A DNA stretch of 64,000 nt. It comes from Gemmatimonadota bacterium (GTDB taxonomy: Bacteria > Gemmatimonadota > Gemmatimonadetes > Gemmatimonadales > Gemmatimonadaceae). Of the stretch, positions 8,322-17,151 are shown piece by piece. Below the pieces are notes generated by a model that had not been told where the DNA came from, did no database searches, and was given only the letters and a program-made list of their open reading frames with translations. The stretch lies in assembly GCA_027307165.1 (NCBI GenBank), contig DAHUXM010000028.1, forward strand, positions 62,001-126,000. The letters are read 5' to 3'. The translations under genes were made by a program, and so were the position numbers. Numbering within the stretch: the first letter of the stretch is position 1; the number at the start of each line of letters is the position of its first letter.

Positions 8322-9251
8322 TCAGGCCGTAACTCTACTCTCCACGCGAGTGAGCCAGCCGTACCTGTCGGGCATCTTGCCAGTCGCAATGCCCATGTAA
8401 ACTTCCTGAATCGCGAGCGTTATCGGACCTGGTTTGCCAGTCCCGACCTCCTGCTTGTCCACCGACCTGATCGGCGTCAGCTCTGCCGCTGTACCGCTGA
8501 AGAACGCTTCATCCGCGATGTACAGCATCTCGCGCGGAATGCTCTGCTCCGAGACCGCGTAGCCCAGATCCTTTGCAATCCGGATCACGCAGTCGCGCGT
8601 GATTCCGTTCAGGATCGACGACGAGATCGTCGACGTGTAGAGCGTCCCGTCGCGCACGATGAAGAGATTCTCTCCACTGCCCTCGGCCACGAACCCAAAG
8701 GAGTCGAGCATGATTCCTTCGACATAGCCGTTGCCGCGTGCTTCTATCTTGGACAGCTGCGAGTTGAGATAGTTGCCGCCTGCCTTCGCGAGCGTCGGCA
8801 TCGTGTCCGGTGCCGGACGACGCCAGCTCGACACGCACACGTCCACGCCAGCTTCCAGCGCTTCGTGACCGAGATACCGTCCCCAGATCCATGGGATGAC
8901 GAACGTCTCGACCGGTGCCTTGAACGGCAGGACACCCATCTCCTCGCCGGTACGCAATGCCACCGGACGGAGGTAACAGGCCGCGAGTTCGTTCTCCGAC
9001 ACGACATCACTGCACGCGGCCATCAGGTCGGCGAGCGAATGCTGCATCGGCATGCGATATATACGGCAGGAATCGAGGAACCGGCGCATGTGATCCTGCA
9101 GCCGGAAGATCGCGGGTCCGTCGGGGGTGTCGTAGCAGCGGATCCCCTCGAATACCGAGGAGCCGTAATGGACGACATGGCTCATGACGTGAATCGTCGC
9201 GTCCTGCCAGTCGACGAAGGTCCCGTCTCGCCAGATTTTGTGCGTGCTCAT
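8322..9251 (-). CDS. ilvE: Branched-chain amino acid aminotransferase
   Basis: A fold-type IV PLP enzyme of 309 residues that transaminates leucine, isoleucine and valine with 2-oxoglutarate. Family features: the HVVHYGSSVFEGIRCY segment, the catalytic lysine in LAKAGGNYLNS, EGSGENLF, and the TSTISSSILNGITRD phosphate-binding region followed by FFSGTAAELTPI. Length matches IlvE group I. The start ATG (MSTHKIW) lies three bases after the upstream amidohydrolase stop, so the two are coupled. A hairpin follows its stop. Confidence 0.95.
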   Translation of the reverse strand: MSTHKIWRDGTFVDWQDATIHVMSHVVHYGSSVFEGIRCYDTPDGPAIFRLQDHMRRFLDSCRIYRMPMQHSLADLMAACSDVVSENELAACYLRPVALRTGEEMGVLPFKAPVETFVIPWIWGRYLGHEALEAGVDVCVSSWRRPAPDTMPTLAKAGGNYLNSQLSKIEARGNGYVEGIMLDSFGFVAEGSGENLFIVRDGTLYTSTISSSILNGITRDCVIRIAKDLGYAVSEQSIPREMLYIADEAFFSGTAAELTPIRSVDKQEVGTGKPGPITLAIQEVYMGIATGKMPDRYGWLTRVESRVTA

Positions 9252-9254
9252 GAC

Positions 9255-10637
9255 CTAAACTAAGGGATTGGAGCGCTTCGCCGCGAGGGGTTCGCCGGCC
9301 AGTTGCTCGCTCCGCCAGGTGTGGAGAGCATGTCCGGAGGCGGTGACTCGCCCGTGAAGTGCGCCCGGCTGCATCATCAGCTCTCCCTGTTCGACCAGAT
9401 GACGACCAGCGACCACTACCAGATACGCCCGGCTCCCACCCAGCGCAAAGACGAGCGCGGCCTCCGGATCTCGACCCGGATTGGCGCGGGACGTATCGAG
9501 CCGAAATGCGGCCAGATCGGCACTCTTGCCTGGCTCGAGCGAGCCGGTCACGCGAGCGTTTCCGAGCGCCCGGGCCCCGCCGATGGTCGCAAGAGCGACG
9601 GCCTGTGCCGCCCCGAGCGCCCGCGGCGACCGGGCCCGGAGGTTCGCCGAAAGCACCGCCATCCGCGCCTCGTCCAGGATGTCCATCCGATTGTTGCTGG
9701 CCACCGAATCCGATCCCAGCCCGACATCTATTCCCGCCGCCAGGAAGGCATCCAGCGGCGCAATGCCGTGTCCAAATTTCGCATTGGACGTCGGACAGTG
9801 TGCGATACATGCTTGGTGTCGAACAAGTGTTCGAACATCGGTCAAATCCGCATTCACGGCGTGAATCACCAGCGAGCCCGGCGGAAGCGCATCCAGATCG
9901 GCCAGAAGTGCGATGGGCGACCGCGCGCGTGGCTGCACCGGGATTCCGCGCCTCGCATGCCACTTCGCGAAGATCCCCGATCCTCGACACACCAGTGACT
10001 GCTCCGCATCGCTTTCAGCGATGTGCATCGCGATGGGAAGCGAGTTCGCAACCGCATATCGCGCGACGGCGCGGTAGAGATCGTCCGACACGGTGTACGG
10101 CGCGTGCGGCGAGACGCCGACACGCACGAGATCTGTCTCGTCCGCGCGCAGCGCGGTCACGCGCCGATCGAGATCTGCCATCGCTGCGTTGCACGTTCCG
10201 GGGTCGGGCCCGAAGACTTCCTGGTACATGATCCCACGCACACCGCACTCGCGCATCGCGCGCGCGGGGACACCGCTCGCGCTCGTATCCGCAAACGTCG
10301 TCACTCCGTGCTCGACGCCTTCGAGTACGCCGAGGCGCGCGGAGTCCAGCAGCGCGTCATCGTCGAGCACCGCGGCGCGCGATCGGCGCAGCGTGTCGAT
10401 CCAATCCTCGAACGCGAGATCTTCGAGAAAGCCCCGCATCGCTGTCAGCTCGAGATGCGTGTGAGCGTTGACCAGGCCCGGAAGCAATACCGAATCGCCG
10501 AGCTCGATGTCATCGCCCGACGGCGCGTCGCCGATTTTCCCGACGAACCGAATGACGCCATCCTCGCACGCCACAACACCGTCTTCGATCGGCGACGAAG
10601 TTACGGGGAGAACCCAGTGTGCACGATAACGAATCAA
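9255..10637 (-). CDS. Amidohydrolase (SAH / aminofutalosine deaminase-like)
   Basis: A metal-dependent hydrolase of 460 residues in the cytosine/SAH/aminofutalosine deaminase group. Metal ligands are seen in LVNAHTHLELT (HxH), MHIAESDAE (His), the VIHAVN histidine and GLGSDSVASNN (Asp). Candidates include S-adenosylhomocysteine or methylthioadenosine deaminase and aminodeoxyfutalosine deaminase of the alternative menaquinone pathway. No other gene of those pathways is nearby to decide. I place the start at TTG 10637: it lies ten bases after the PBP1A stop and has a GAAGGTG ribosome site at good spacing. No ATG fits without running into PBP1A. Confidence 0.85.
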   Translation of the reverse strand: MIRYRAHWVLPVTSSPIEDGVVACEDGVIRFVGKIGDAPSGDDIELGDSVLLPGLVNAHTHLELTAMRGFLEDLAFEDWIDTLRRSRAAVLDDDALLDSARLGVLEGVEHGVTTFADTSASGVPARAMRECGVRGIMYQEVFGPDPGTCNAAMADLDRRVTALRADETDLVRVGVSPHAPYTVSDDLYRAVARYAVANSLPIAMHIAESDAEQSLVCRGSGIFAKWHARRGIPVQPRARSPIALLADLDALPPGSLVIHAVNADLTDVRTLVRHQACIAHCPTSNAKFGHGIAPLDAFLAAGIDVGLGSDSVASNNRMDILDEARMAVLSANLRARSPRALGAAQAVALATIGGARALGNARVTGSLEPGKSADLAAFRLDTSRANPGRDPEAALVFALGGSRAYLVVVAGRHLVEQGELMMQPGALHGRVTASGHALHTWRSEQLAGEPLAAKRSNPLV

Positions 10638-10647
10638 CAGCGCACCT

Positions 10648-12957
10648 TCAGCGGTGATGCATCGTGTCGCGCATCTGGCGCGGAACTGGACGCGGTGGCA
10701 TGCGGACAGGCGCGACCGGGCGCTGCGCCGATGAGTACGGCACGACAGGTCGCGGCGTTCCCGCGGGTGCAACACCCGTGTACGGCACCGGCGGAGCCCG
10801 CGTTGCTGGAGCCTGAGCGCCCGGTAGCGGCGCGCCGGCGGACGGTGTCCCCGGAGGCGGTAGCGTGTACGGTGAGCATTCGTTGACTGGCTCGGTACCT
10901 GGCAAGTAGAACTCGGTAACGGCCGAGTCCCCGCAATACGGCGTCCACAGGAATCCCGTGTGCGGATCGATCTCGCGTGTGGTTATGTCTGCCGGCATGG
11001 GCCAGTCGGGGGGCGTCGGTTTGCGACTGTAGACTTCGGTCATGAACGACGTCCATGCCGGCGCGGCGAGGATGCCACCCTGAGCGTTGGACTTGATCGT
11101 TTGTGGATGATCGAACCCCATCCACACTCCTGCAACGAGGTCCGCCGTATAACCGATGAACCACACGTTGGTGCCGTCGTTGGTGGTGCCGGTCTTGCCG
11201 CCTGCAGGAATGTGAAAGCCTGCGTCCCACACGGAGCCGTACGCGGTACCGCGCTGCACGACATCCTTCATCATGCTCACCATGAGCCACGCTTCCTCGG
11301 GCGACATCACCTGAGTGCGCGGTGCAGTCGGCTGCCATATCACCTGATGATGCGAGTTCTCGACGCGTAAAATCCCGGTCGGCTGAGCGCGTACGCCGAG
11401 TGTTGCGAACGCTGTGTATGCACCGATCAGTTGAAGCGGAATTACATCCGCCGAGCCGATGTATATGGACGGATACGGCGGGATTGGCGTCGTGATGCCA
11501 AAATTCCGTGCTTCGTTGATTACAGTCTGCGGTCCGAGCTCCATGCCGGTCTTTACGGCGATGATGTTGCGGGATTGATACAACCCGCGCCGCATCGTCA
11601 TCGGACCCTCGAACTTGAGATCGTAGTTCTGGGGCTCCCACGTCGTTCCATCCGCCTGCGGCACGGACACGGGCGAATCGTCTATGATGTACGACGCTGG
11701 TTTCCCGGCCTGGATGGCAGCGGCGTAGACGATCGGCTTGAAGGTCGAGCCGGGTTGCCGCAACGCCTGCGTGGCGCGATTGAATTTGGAGTCGTAGAAG
11801 TCGCGTCCGCCAACCATCGCCCGCACACCGCCGGTACGTGGATCCAGCGCGACGAACGCACCTTGCAGATACGGTGAAACGCCGGTCCCCGATTCTCCCG
11901 TGGACAGCTTCGCGATGTACGACTCGTATGTCGGATGCTTGTACGTACCGAACTTCCCGCCCTCGACTGCGCGAAGCTGCCGCTCCAGCGCGCGCTCGGC
12001 GGCCGTCTGCATGTCGAGATCGAGCGTCGTGTAGACGTTGAGACCCTGAGTGTACAACTGGCTGCCGAACTGCTGGTCCAGCTGCTGCCGAACCCATTCG
12101 ACGAAGTACGGCGCCGTCTCGCCCGACTCGACCTTGGTCGCGAGGCGTAGCGGATAGGCCTTGGCAAGACTTGCATCCGCATCGGAGATGGCGCCGTTCT
12201 CGCGCATCAGCTCGATGATCGTGTTGCGTCGCTGAATCGCGCGATCGGGATAGCGCCGCGGGTTGTAGCGTTCCGGCGCCTTGGGCAGAGCGGCCAGCGT
12301 TGCGGCTTCGGCGATGTTCAGATCGCGCACCGATTTGCCGAAGTAACGCTGCGACGCAGTCTCGACTCCGTACGCACCGTTGCCGAGGTTGATCTGGTTG
12401 AGATACAGCTCGAGAATCTTCTGCTTGCTGTACTTGGATTCGATCTCGCGTGCGACCTTTGCTTCCTTGATCTTGCGGATGATCGTCTTGTCACGCGAGA
12501 TGCGCTCGGGAAAGATGTTCCGCGCGAGCTGCATCGTGATCGTCGAGAAGCCCTGCGCGTAGCGGCCGCTCCGAACGTTGTTGACGAGCGCTCCCACGGC
12601 GCGATACCAGTCGATCCCGGAATGTTCGTAGAAGCGCTTGTCTTCGGTGACGACGAAGGCGTCCTGCACGATCTTGGGAATGTCGCTCAGCTTCACCAGC
12701 GTGCGGCGCTCGGTGCCGAGCTCCGCGATGAAACGCCCATCGACTGCGTACAGCTTGGACGTCTGCTTGGGTGTGTATTGTTCCAGCGCCTGGATCGATG
12801 GACAGCGATCGCCCTGACAGACGAGCAACCAGGCGCTGTAAACGAGACCGACGCCAAACGTCACCAGCAGGATCGTGGTGACGAGGAGAATTCGAAAAGC
12901 AGTGGGGTGGCGCTTCCAGATCGGAAGCGTCCGGGACTTCGTGGTTCGACCAGCCAT
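10648..12957 (-). CDS. mrcA: Penicillin-binding protein 1A (bifunctional transglycosylase/transpeptidase)
   Basis: A class A PBP of 769 residues. A short basic cytoplasmic tail and one membrane helix (about 22-45) precede a GT51 glycosyltransferase domain with TEDKRFYEHSGID (catalytic Glu), GFSTITMQLARN, and KILELYLNQINLGNGAYG. The transpeptidase domain has the nucleophile motif PGSTFKP (SxxK), SRN as the second motif and GGKTGTTND (KTG). A proline-rich C-terminal tail ends the protein. It polymerises and cross-links peptidoglycan in the periplasm. The gene begins about 150 bases from the divergent tyrS. Confidence 0.96.
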   Translation of the reverse strand: MAGRTTKSRTLPIWKRHPTAFRILLVTTILLVTFGVGLVYSAWLLVCQGDRCPSIQALEQYTPKQTSKLYAVDGRFIAELGTERRTLVKLSDIPKIVQDAFVVTEDKRFYEHSGIDWYRAVGALVNNVRSGRYAQGFSTITMQLARNIFPERISRDKTIIRKIKEAKVAREIESKYSKQKILELYLNQINLGNGAYGVETASQRYFGKSVRDLNIAEAATLAALPKAPERYNPRRYPDRAIQRRNTIIELMRENGAISDADASLAKAYPLRLATKVESGETAPYFVEWVRQQLDQQFGSQLYTQGLNVYTTLDLDMQTAAERALERQLRAVEGGKFGTYKHPTYESYIAKLSTGESGTGVSPYLQGAFVALDPRTGGVRAMVGGRDFYDSKFNRATQALRQPGSTFKPIVYAAAIQAGKPASYIIDDSPVSVPQADGTTWEPQNYDLKFEGPMTMRRGLYQSRNIIAVKTGMELGPQTVINEARNFGITTPIPPYPSIYIGSADVIPLQLIGAYTAFATLGVRAQPTGILRVENSHHQVIWQPTAPRTQVMSPEEAWLMVSMMKDVVQRGTAYGSVWDAGFHIPAGGKTGTTNDGTNVWFIGYTADLVAGVWMGFDHPQTIKSNAQGGILAAPAWTSFMTEVYSRKPTPPDWPMPADITTREIDPHTGFLWTPYCGDSAVTEFYLPGTEPVNECSPYTLPPPGTPSAGAPLPGAQAPATRAPPVPYTGVAPAGTPRPVVPYSSAQRPVAPVRMPPRPVPRQMRDTMHHR

Positions 12958-13097
12958 GGGATGAATTTAAGGCGCGGAGCTGACCTCGCCGGCGCGACTA
13001 CGGACATCGAGCACAGGCGACCTGCATCCGTGAGACGGACGCTGGCGCGGCACGGCTGACTGCCTGAGACACGGCACAAACAAGGGGACCGACTGTC

Positions 13098-13103
13098 TAT
13101 ATT
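13098..13103 (+). promoter_or_regulatory. Possible -10 element of tyrS
   Basis: TATATT lies only seven bases before the tyrS ATG, with no Shine-Dalgarno sequence between them. If used, transcription would start at or next to the start codon, giving a leaderless mRNA. No convincing -35 hexamer is seen, so the call is tentative. Confidence 0.35.
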
Positions 13104-13110
13104 ACCCGCG

Positions 13111-14373
13111 ATGTCTGAATCCGATTTTCTGGGCGAGCTGGCATGGCGTGGCATGCTGCAACAGCACACTGACGGCGCTGGCAGGATGCTGGCGGCCGGC
13201 ACCGTCTCCGGCTATGCCGGCTTCGACCCGACCGCTCCATCGCTGCACGTGGGCAGCCTCGTTCCGATAATGGGACTGGTCCACCTGCAGCGTCAGGGGC
13301 ACCGTCCGTACGCGCTGGTAGGCGGCGGGACCGGCATGATCGGAGATCCAAGTGGCAAGACCACCGAGCGTACGCTTCAATCCATCGATCAGGTGATGGC
13401 CAACGCGGAGTCGATCGGGGTGCAGCTCTCGCGCTTCCTCGATTTCTCCGGCCCGCGTGCCGCTGTCCTTCGCAACAACGCGGACTGGCTGCTCGGCATG
13501 GGCGCGGTCGAGTTCATGCGCGACGTCGGCAAGCATCTCACGGTCAACTACATGATCGCGAAGGATTCGGTGAAGTCACGCATGGACGCGGGGATTTCGT
13601 ACACTGAATTCTCCTACATGCTGTTGCAGGCGTACGACTTCGTAGCGCTGCGCCGTCGCGACGGAGTCACGCTCCAGGTGGGCGGAAGCGACCAGTGGGG
13701 CAACATGACCGCCGGAGTCGAGCTGATTCGCCGCATGGACGGCGCCGAAGCGCATGCGGTTACGTTCCCGCTGCTCACCACGGCGGCGGGCGCGAAGTTC
13801 GGAAAGACCGAGGCGGGCGCGGTATGGCTGGATGCGGATCGCACGTCGCCGTATCAATTCTTCCAGTTCTGGATCAACACGGACGACCGCGACGTCGGCA
13901 GGTACCTGCGATTGATGACGCTGCTGGACCGCGAAGTGATCGAGAGCCTCGAGTCCGACGTGATCGAGCATCCAGAGCGTCGCGGGGCACAGACTGCGCT
14001 CGCTCGTGAGATAACGGCGCGAGTGCACGGCCATGAAGCCGCATTGATCGCAGGTGAAGTATCGCGCGTACTGTTCGGCCGCGGCGAGGTGTCCGGGCTT
14101 GCACCAGCGGTGCTCGCAGCCCTTGCGAAGGAAGTTCCCGGCGCGACCGTCTCGCGCGACGAGCAGTTGTCTCTTACCGATCTCTTCGTTCGCGCAGGAC
14201 TCGTGAAATCAAAAGGTGAGGCAAGGCGCGTGGCTGACCAGGGTGGTGCATACGTGAATGGCGAGCGTGCCGCGAGCGGATTGATGCTGAGCGAAATCGT
14301 CCCGCTCGCGGGATCGTACATACTGCTGCGCAAGGGTGCGCGCGACTACGCGATGATTCAGGTCGCTGGATAG
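13111..14373 (+). CDS. tyrS: Tyrosyl-tRNA synthetase
   Basis: A class I synthetase of 420 residues that charges tRNA-Tyr. The HIGH-type motif is PSLHVGSLVP, followed by the tyrosine-binding SYTEFSYMLLQAYD and GGSDQWGN, and the KMSKS-type loop is KFGKTEAGAVW. A C-terminal S4 domain (about 350-415, VKSKGEARRVADQGGAYVNG) binds tRNA. Length is that of the bacterial TyrS group. The start follows a possible -10 box by seven bases. It is transcribed alone, away from the PBP1A gene. Confidence 0.97.
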   Translation: MSESDFLGELAWRGMLQQHTDGAGRMLAAGTVSGYAGFDPTAPSLHVGSLVPIMGLVHLQRQGHRPYALVGGGTGMIGDPSGKTTERTLQSIDQVMANAESIGVQLSRFLDFSGPRAAVLRNNADWLLGMGAVEFMRDVGKHLTVNYMIAKDSVKSRMDAGISYTEFSYMLLQAYDFVALRRRDGVTLQVGGSDQWGNMTAGVELIRRMDGAEAHAVTFPLLTTAAGAKFGKTEAGAVWLDADRTSPYQFFQFWINTDDRDVGRYLRLMTLLDREVIESLESDVIEHPERRGAQTALAREITARVHGHEAALIAGEVSRVLFGRGEVSGLAPAVLAALAKEVPGATVSRDEQLSLTDLFVRAGLVKSKGEARRVADQGGAYVNGERAASGLMLSEIVPLAGSYILLRKGARDYAMIQVAG

Positions 14374-14399
14374 CGATCTCGATTGCAGTTGAGCTGACA

Positions 14400-14419
14400 G
14401 GCACGGATGCATCCGTGCC
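14400..14419. repeat. 20-bp perfect palindrome after tyrS
   Basis: A self-complementary sequence (GGCACGGATG followed directly by its reverse complement) starts 27 bases after the tyrS stop. As RNA it could form a short hairpin, but no T-run follows. It may be a protein-binding site or a weak terminator between the convergent tyrS and msrA genes. Confidence 0.4.
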
Positions 14420-14519
14420 CGACCGTCGCGTGCGATCGATTACGCCTGCGACGAGGATGACGAACGCGCGGCGGGATTACCAGATCCAACATATTCGGAA
14501 TTCTCTGGATCACGGTACG

Positions 14520-14539
14520 GGCAGGCCGCCGTGCCTGCC
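14520..14539 (-). terminator. Possible hairpin after msrA
   Basis: A 7-bp perfect stem (GGCAGGC with GCCTGCC, six-base loop) lies about 45 bases after the msrA stop, at the end of the long minus-strand envelope operon. There is no T-run, so intrinsic termination is uncertain. Confidence 0.35.
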
Positions 14540-14582
14540 GCTGGAATGCGCTTGAGCTCGATATGTCGAATGGATCTTCGCA

Positions 14583-15254
14583 CTACATCGGCGGCACATT
14601 CGGCTCCGCGCTCGAGCCCCACAATTCCTTGAGGCGCGCGTCCCGCCCGCATCCTGCACGATAAAGACCGTACTGAACCGGATTCCGATCCGCGAAATGC
14701 TGATGATATTCCTCGGCCTTCCAGAAAGTGGAAGCGGGCACGATCTTCGTCACCACGGGTGATTTGAACAACCCGGACTTGTCGAGCTGCTCCTTCGTCG
14801 CTTCAGCGGCTCTTCGCTGCGCGTCGTTGTGATAGAAGATCGCAGTGTGATATTCGTTGCCACGGTCGCAGAACTGACCGTCCGCCGTGACGGGATCGAT
14901 GTTGTGCCAGTAGATGTACAGCAGACGGTCGTACGTCACCTTCGAAGGATCGTAATGCACTTCCACCGATTCGAGATGCCCTGTCGTTCCCGTGCTGACA
15001 TCCTCGTACGTTGGATTGGCTCTGGTGCCGCCGGTGTACCCCACGGTCGTGGAGATGACGCCGGTCGTGTTGTCGAATGGCCGCTCCATGCTCCAGAAGC
15101 AACCGCCGGCGAACGTCGCCGTATCGACCTCCGCCACCTGCGAAGTCTGGGCGATCGACGAACGTGCCGACGCCTTTGCCGTGACGGAGCTGCCAGCGAT
15201 TGCAGCGCCGATGCCGAGCGCGACAGCGAGTGGAAGGAACCGCGATGTTAGCAT
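14583..15254 (-). CDS. msrA: Peptide methionine sulfoxide reductase A, exported
   Basis: Reduces methionine-S-sulfoxide in proteins. The catalytic motif is GGCFWSMERPF, followed by GYTGG, the HLESVEVHYDP segment and YHQHFADRNP; a Cys near the C-terminus (RAGCGRD) can resolve the disulfide. An N-terminal signal peptide (residues 1-30, ending near AKASA) places it in the periplasm. I chose ATG 15254 because it begins the signal peptide; a GTG at 15305 would add 17 residues ahead of it. It is the last gene of the long envelope operon. Confidence 0.93.
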   Translation of the reverse strand: MLTSRFLPLAVALGIGAAIAGSSVTAKASARSSIAQTSQVAEVDTATFAGGCFWSMERPFDNTTGVISTTVGYTGGTRANPTYEDVSTGTTGHLESVEVHYDPSKVTYDRLLYIYWHNIDPVTADGQFCDRGNEYHTAIFYHNDAQRRAAEATKEQLDKSGLFKSPVVTKIVPASTFWKAEEYHQHFADRNPVQYGLYRAGCGRDARLKELWGSSAEPNVPPM

Positions 15255-15308
15255 GTTGTAAGCCAGCCCATTGATGATGTTGCGTAAGTATATGTCCGCC
15301 CACACATC

Positions 15309-15878
15309 TTATACGCCGAGAGCGGTCCAGTGGTTCTGTGACGATTCTATGCTGGTAGCACTGGAGTAGCCCGACTCGGCGGCACGCCAGTCAGAGATGT
15401 AGCCCGGAAGCTTGGGAGATGCGACGCCGGGCATGAACGCGCCTGCAACGTCAGCGGCGGCCAGGGTCCCGCCCGTGCGCCTCAGAAATCTCACTCGAAC
15501 GATCCCGACCGCGACGACACGACCTCGCACAAGGAATTGCTGGCGTATGTACAACGATTTTTCATCCCATCCGAGCGTCCGCGTGCGAAGCTCGAAGCGC
15601 TCGAACAACGGCAGCGATTCCCTGAACCGAATCGCCTCGGACGCGACTACGGTGTACCAGCCGCGACTCCTGAGCGCCTTCCAGATCCCGTTTCGAAGAC
15701 TGGCATCGACCCGGCCCAGGTCCATCAACGTGAGATAGCGACCGTTGTTCATGTGGATGAGCACGTCGACGTCGGAGGGCCACACCATGAACGTCAGTGA
15801 AGTTTCCGCCAGCGGGTGCACGCGAGAACGACGTCGCGCCATGAAGAACACCCTGATCATTCGGAAGATGAGATTCAT
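15309..15878 (-). CDS. Thioesterase-family (hotdog fold) protein
   Basis: A 189-residue hotdog-fold protein. The motif VWPSDVDVLIHMNNGRYLT, followed by LGR, is typical of the acyl-CoA thioesterase/THEM6-like group, where the Asp/Asn region lies at the active site. The substrate is probably an acyl-CoA or acyl-ACP, but specificity cannot be read. The N-terminus is basic with a short hydrophobic patch. It lies between Hsp15 and MsrA in the envelope operon and starts 21 bases after the Hsp15 stop. Confidence 0.82.
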   Translation of the reverse strand: MNLIFRMIRVFFMARRRSRVHPLAETSLTFMVWPSDVDVLIHMNNGRYLTLMDLGRVDASLRNGIWKALRSRGWYTVVASEAIRFRESLPLFERFELRTRTLGWDEKSLYIRQQFLVRGRVVAVGIVRVRFLRRTGGTLAAADVAGAFMPGVASPKLPGYISDWRAAESGYSSATSIESSQNHWTALGV

Positions 15879-15899
15879 GGCGCGGATCTCCTCACGGGT

Positions 15900-16307
15900 T
15901 CAATCTCTGCGCTTGCGGAGCTGCTCGATCTGCCTTCGGTCCCGCTTGCTCGGCCTTCCCGCATCGTCTGCGCCAACCGCAATCTCCATACGGCGCTGCT
16001 CAATGAGCGCCTCACGCGTCGCGCGACTCTCAGGCAGCTCGTCGTAGAGCGTGGCCGCGACGGTCGCTGGTCCACGGCGATCGGATGTCGACCGTACGAC
16101 GATTCGATGTTCGTACGGACCCAGCCTTACGCGCACCTCGTCACCGAACTTCAATGCCTTCGAGCGCTTGACTCGCTCACCGTTCAGATGAACCTTGCCG
16201 CCGTCGACCGCTTCAGCAGCGAGAGCTCGCGTCTTGAAGAAACGCGCTGCCCATAACCACTTGTCCAGCCGGACAGCATCGCTCGACTCACCATTCGGGG
16301 ACTGCAT
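15900..16307 (-). CDS. hslR: S4-domain RNA-binding protein, Hsp15-like
   Basis: A 135-residue protein with an S4 domain at residues 11-75 (RLDKWLWAARFFKTRALA ... VHLNGERVKRSKALKFGDEV) and a basic C-terminal tail. Hsp15 binds 50S subunits that carry stalled nascent peptide and helps recycle them after heat stress. The ATG at 16307 has a strong upstream GGAGGAG and lies one base after the DppC stop. The frame is open further upstream, but that part lies inside the permease gene. Confidence 0.88.
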   Translation of the reverse strand: MQSPNGESSDAVRLDKWLWAARFFKTRALAAEAVDGGKVHLNGERVKRSKALKFGDEVRVRLGPYEHRIVVRSTSDRRGPATVAATLYDELPESRATREALIEQRRMEIAVGADDAGRPSKRDRRQIEQLRKRRD

Positions 16308-16308
16308 G

Positions 16309-17151
16309 CTATTCAGCTCCTCCAGTGCGTCGCGGATCGAGCGCGTCTCGCAGCGCGTCGCCCAGCAGGTTGAAGCCGAGGACGGCGGCCCCGATTGCCA
16401 GGCCAGGCGCAAGTGATGTCCATGGCGCGTTCCGAAGTTGGTCCAGATCACGTCCGTCTGCAATCATACTTCCCCAACTCGCGGTCGGCGGCTGAATACC
16501 GAGACCCAGGAACGACAGCGCGGCCTCCGCCATTATCGCACCCGCTATGCCGAGCGTTGCGGCAATCACGACCGGTCCCACGACGTTCGGCAAGACGTGC
16601 AGCAACATGATACGCTCCCCGCGTGCGCCAAGCGCACGCGCAGCCTGCACGTATTCCAGATCCCGTACTACAAGAACCTGTCCACGCACCAGTCGAGCAA
16701 TACCCGCCCAGCCAACCACGCCAATCGTAATGAACACGACACTCATCGACGGCTGGAAGGCAGCCGACATTGCGATCAGCAACAGCAGCGTCGGAAATGC
16801 CAGCGTCACATCGGCGAGCCGCATCACGATCTCGTCGATCCAGCCGCGATAATAACCGGCGAGCAATCCGAGCGTGATCCCCAGACTCACTGCGATCGCC
16901 TGCGAAACGAGCCCCACCGCGAGCGACACCCTGGCGCCGTAAACGAGCCGCGCCCAGACGTCGCGTCCCTGCACGTCGGTGCCGAGCCAGTGAACACGGG
17001 ACGGCGGATCGAGCAGGTGGATCAGGTCTATCGCATTGGGATCCTTTCCGGCGACAATCGGCGCAAAGACCGCCATTACCACCATTACTGCAATGACGGT
17101 AACACCGATCCGCGTCCGCGTATCGGACATGAGCCTGCTGCCGGTGCTCAC
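16309..17151 (-). CDS. dppC: Peptide/nickel ABC transporter permease, DppC type
   Basis: An inner-membrane permease of 280 residues with about six membrane segments. After the first helix comes HWLGTDVQGRDVWARLVYGAR, the usual DppC entry. The EAA loop is EYVQAARALGARGERIMLLHVLPN, which contacts the ATPase. The GTG at 17151 overlaps the acyltransferase stop (GTGA), so it is translationally coupled; ATG 17130 is an alternative. It sits among envelope genes with no binding protein, DppB or ATPase next to it. A binding protein and DppB lie at 60.6-63.2 kb of the same window. Confidence 0.92.
   Translation of the reverse strand: MSTGSRLMSDTRTRIGVTVIAVMVVMAVFAPIVAGKDPNAIDLIHLLDPPSRVHWLGTDVQGRDVWARLVYGARVSLAVGLVSQAIAVSLGITLGLLAGYYRGWIDEIVMRLADVTLAFPTLLLLIAMSAAFQPSMSVVFITIGVVGWAGIARLVRGQVLVVRDLEYVQAARALGARGERIMLLHVLPNVVGPVVIAATLGIAGAIMAEAALSFLGLGIQPPTASWGSMIADGRDLDQLRNAPWTSLAPGLAIGAAVLGFNLLGDALRDALDPRRTGGAE

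Noticed and set aside
14400-14419. Palindrome after tyrS as an intrinsic terminator
   Set aside because: There is no T-run and the repeat has no loop spacer. Kept only as a repeat.
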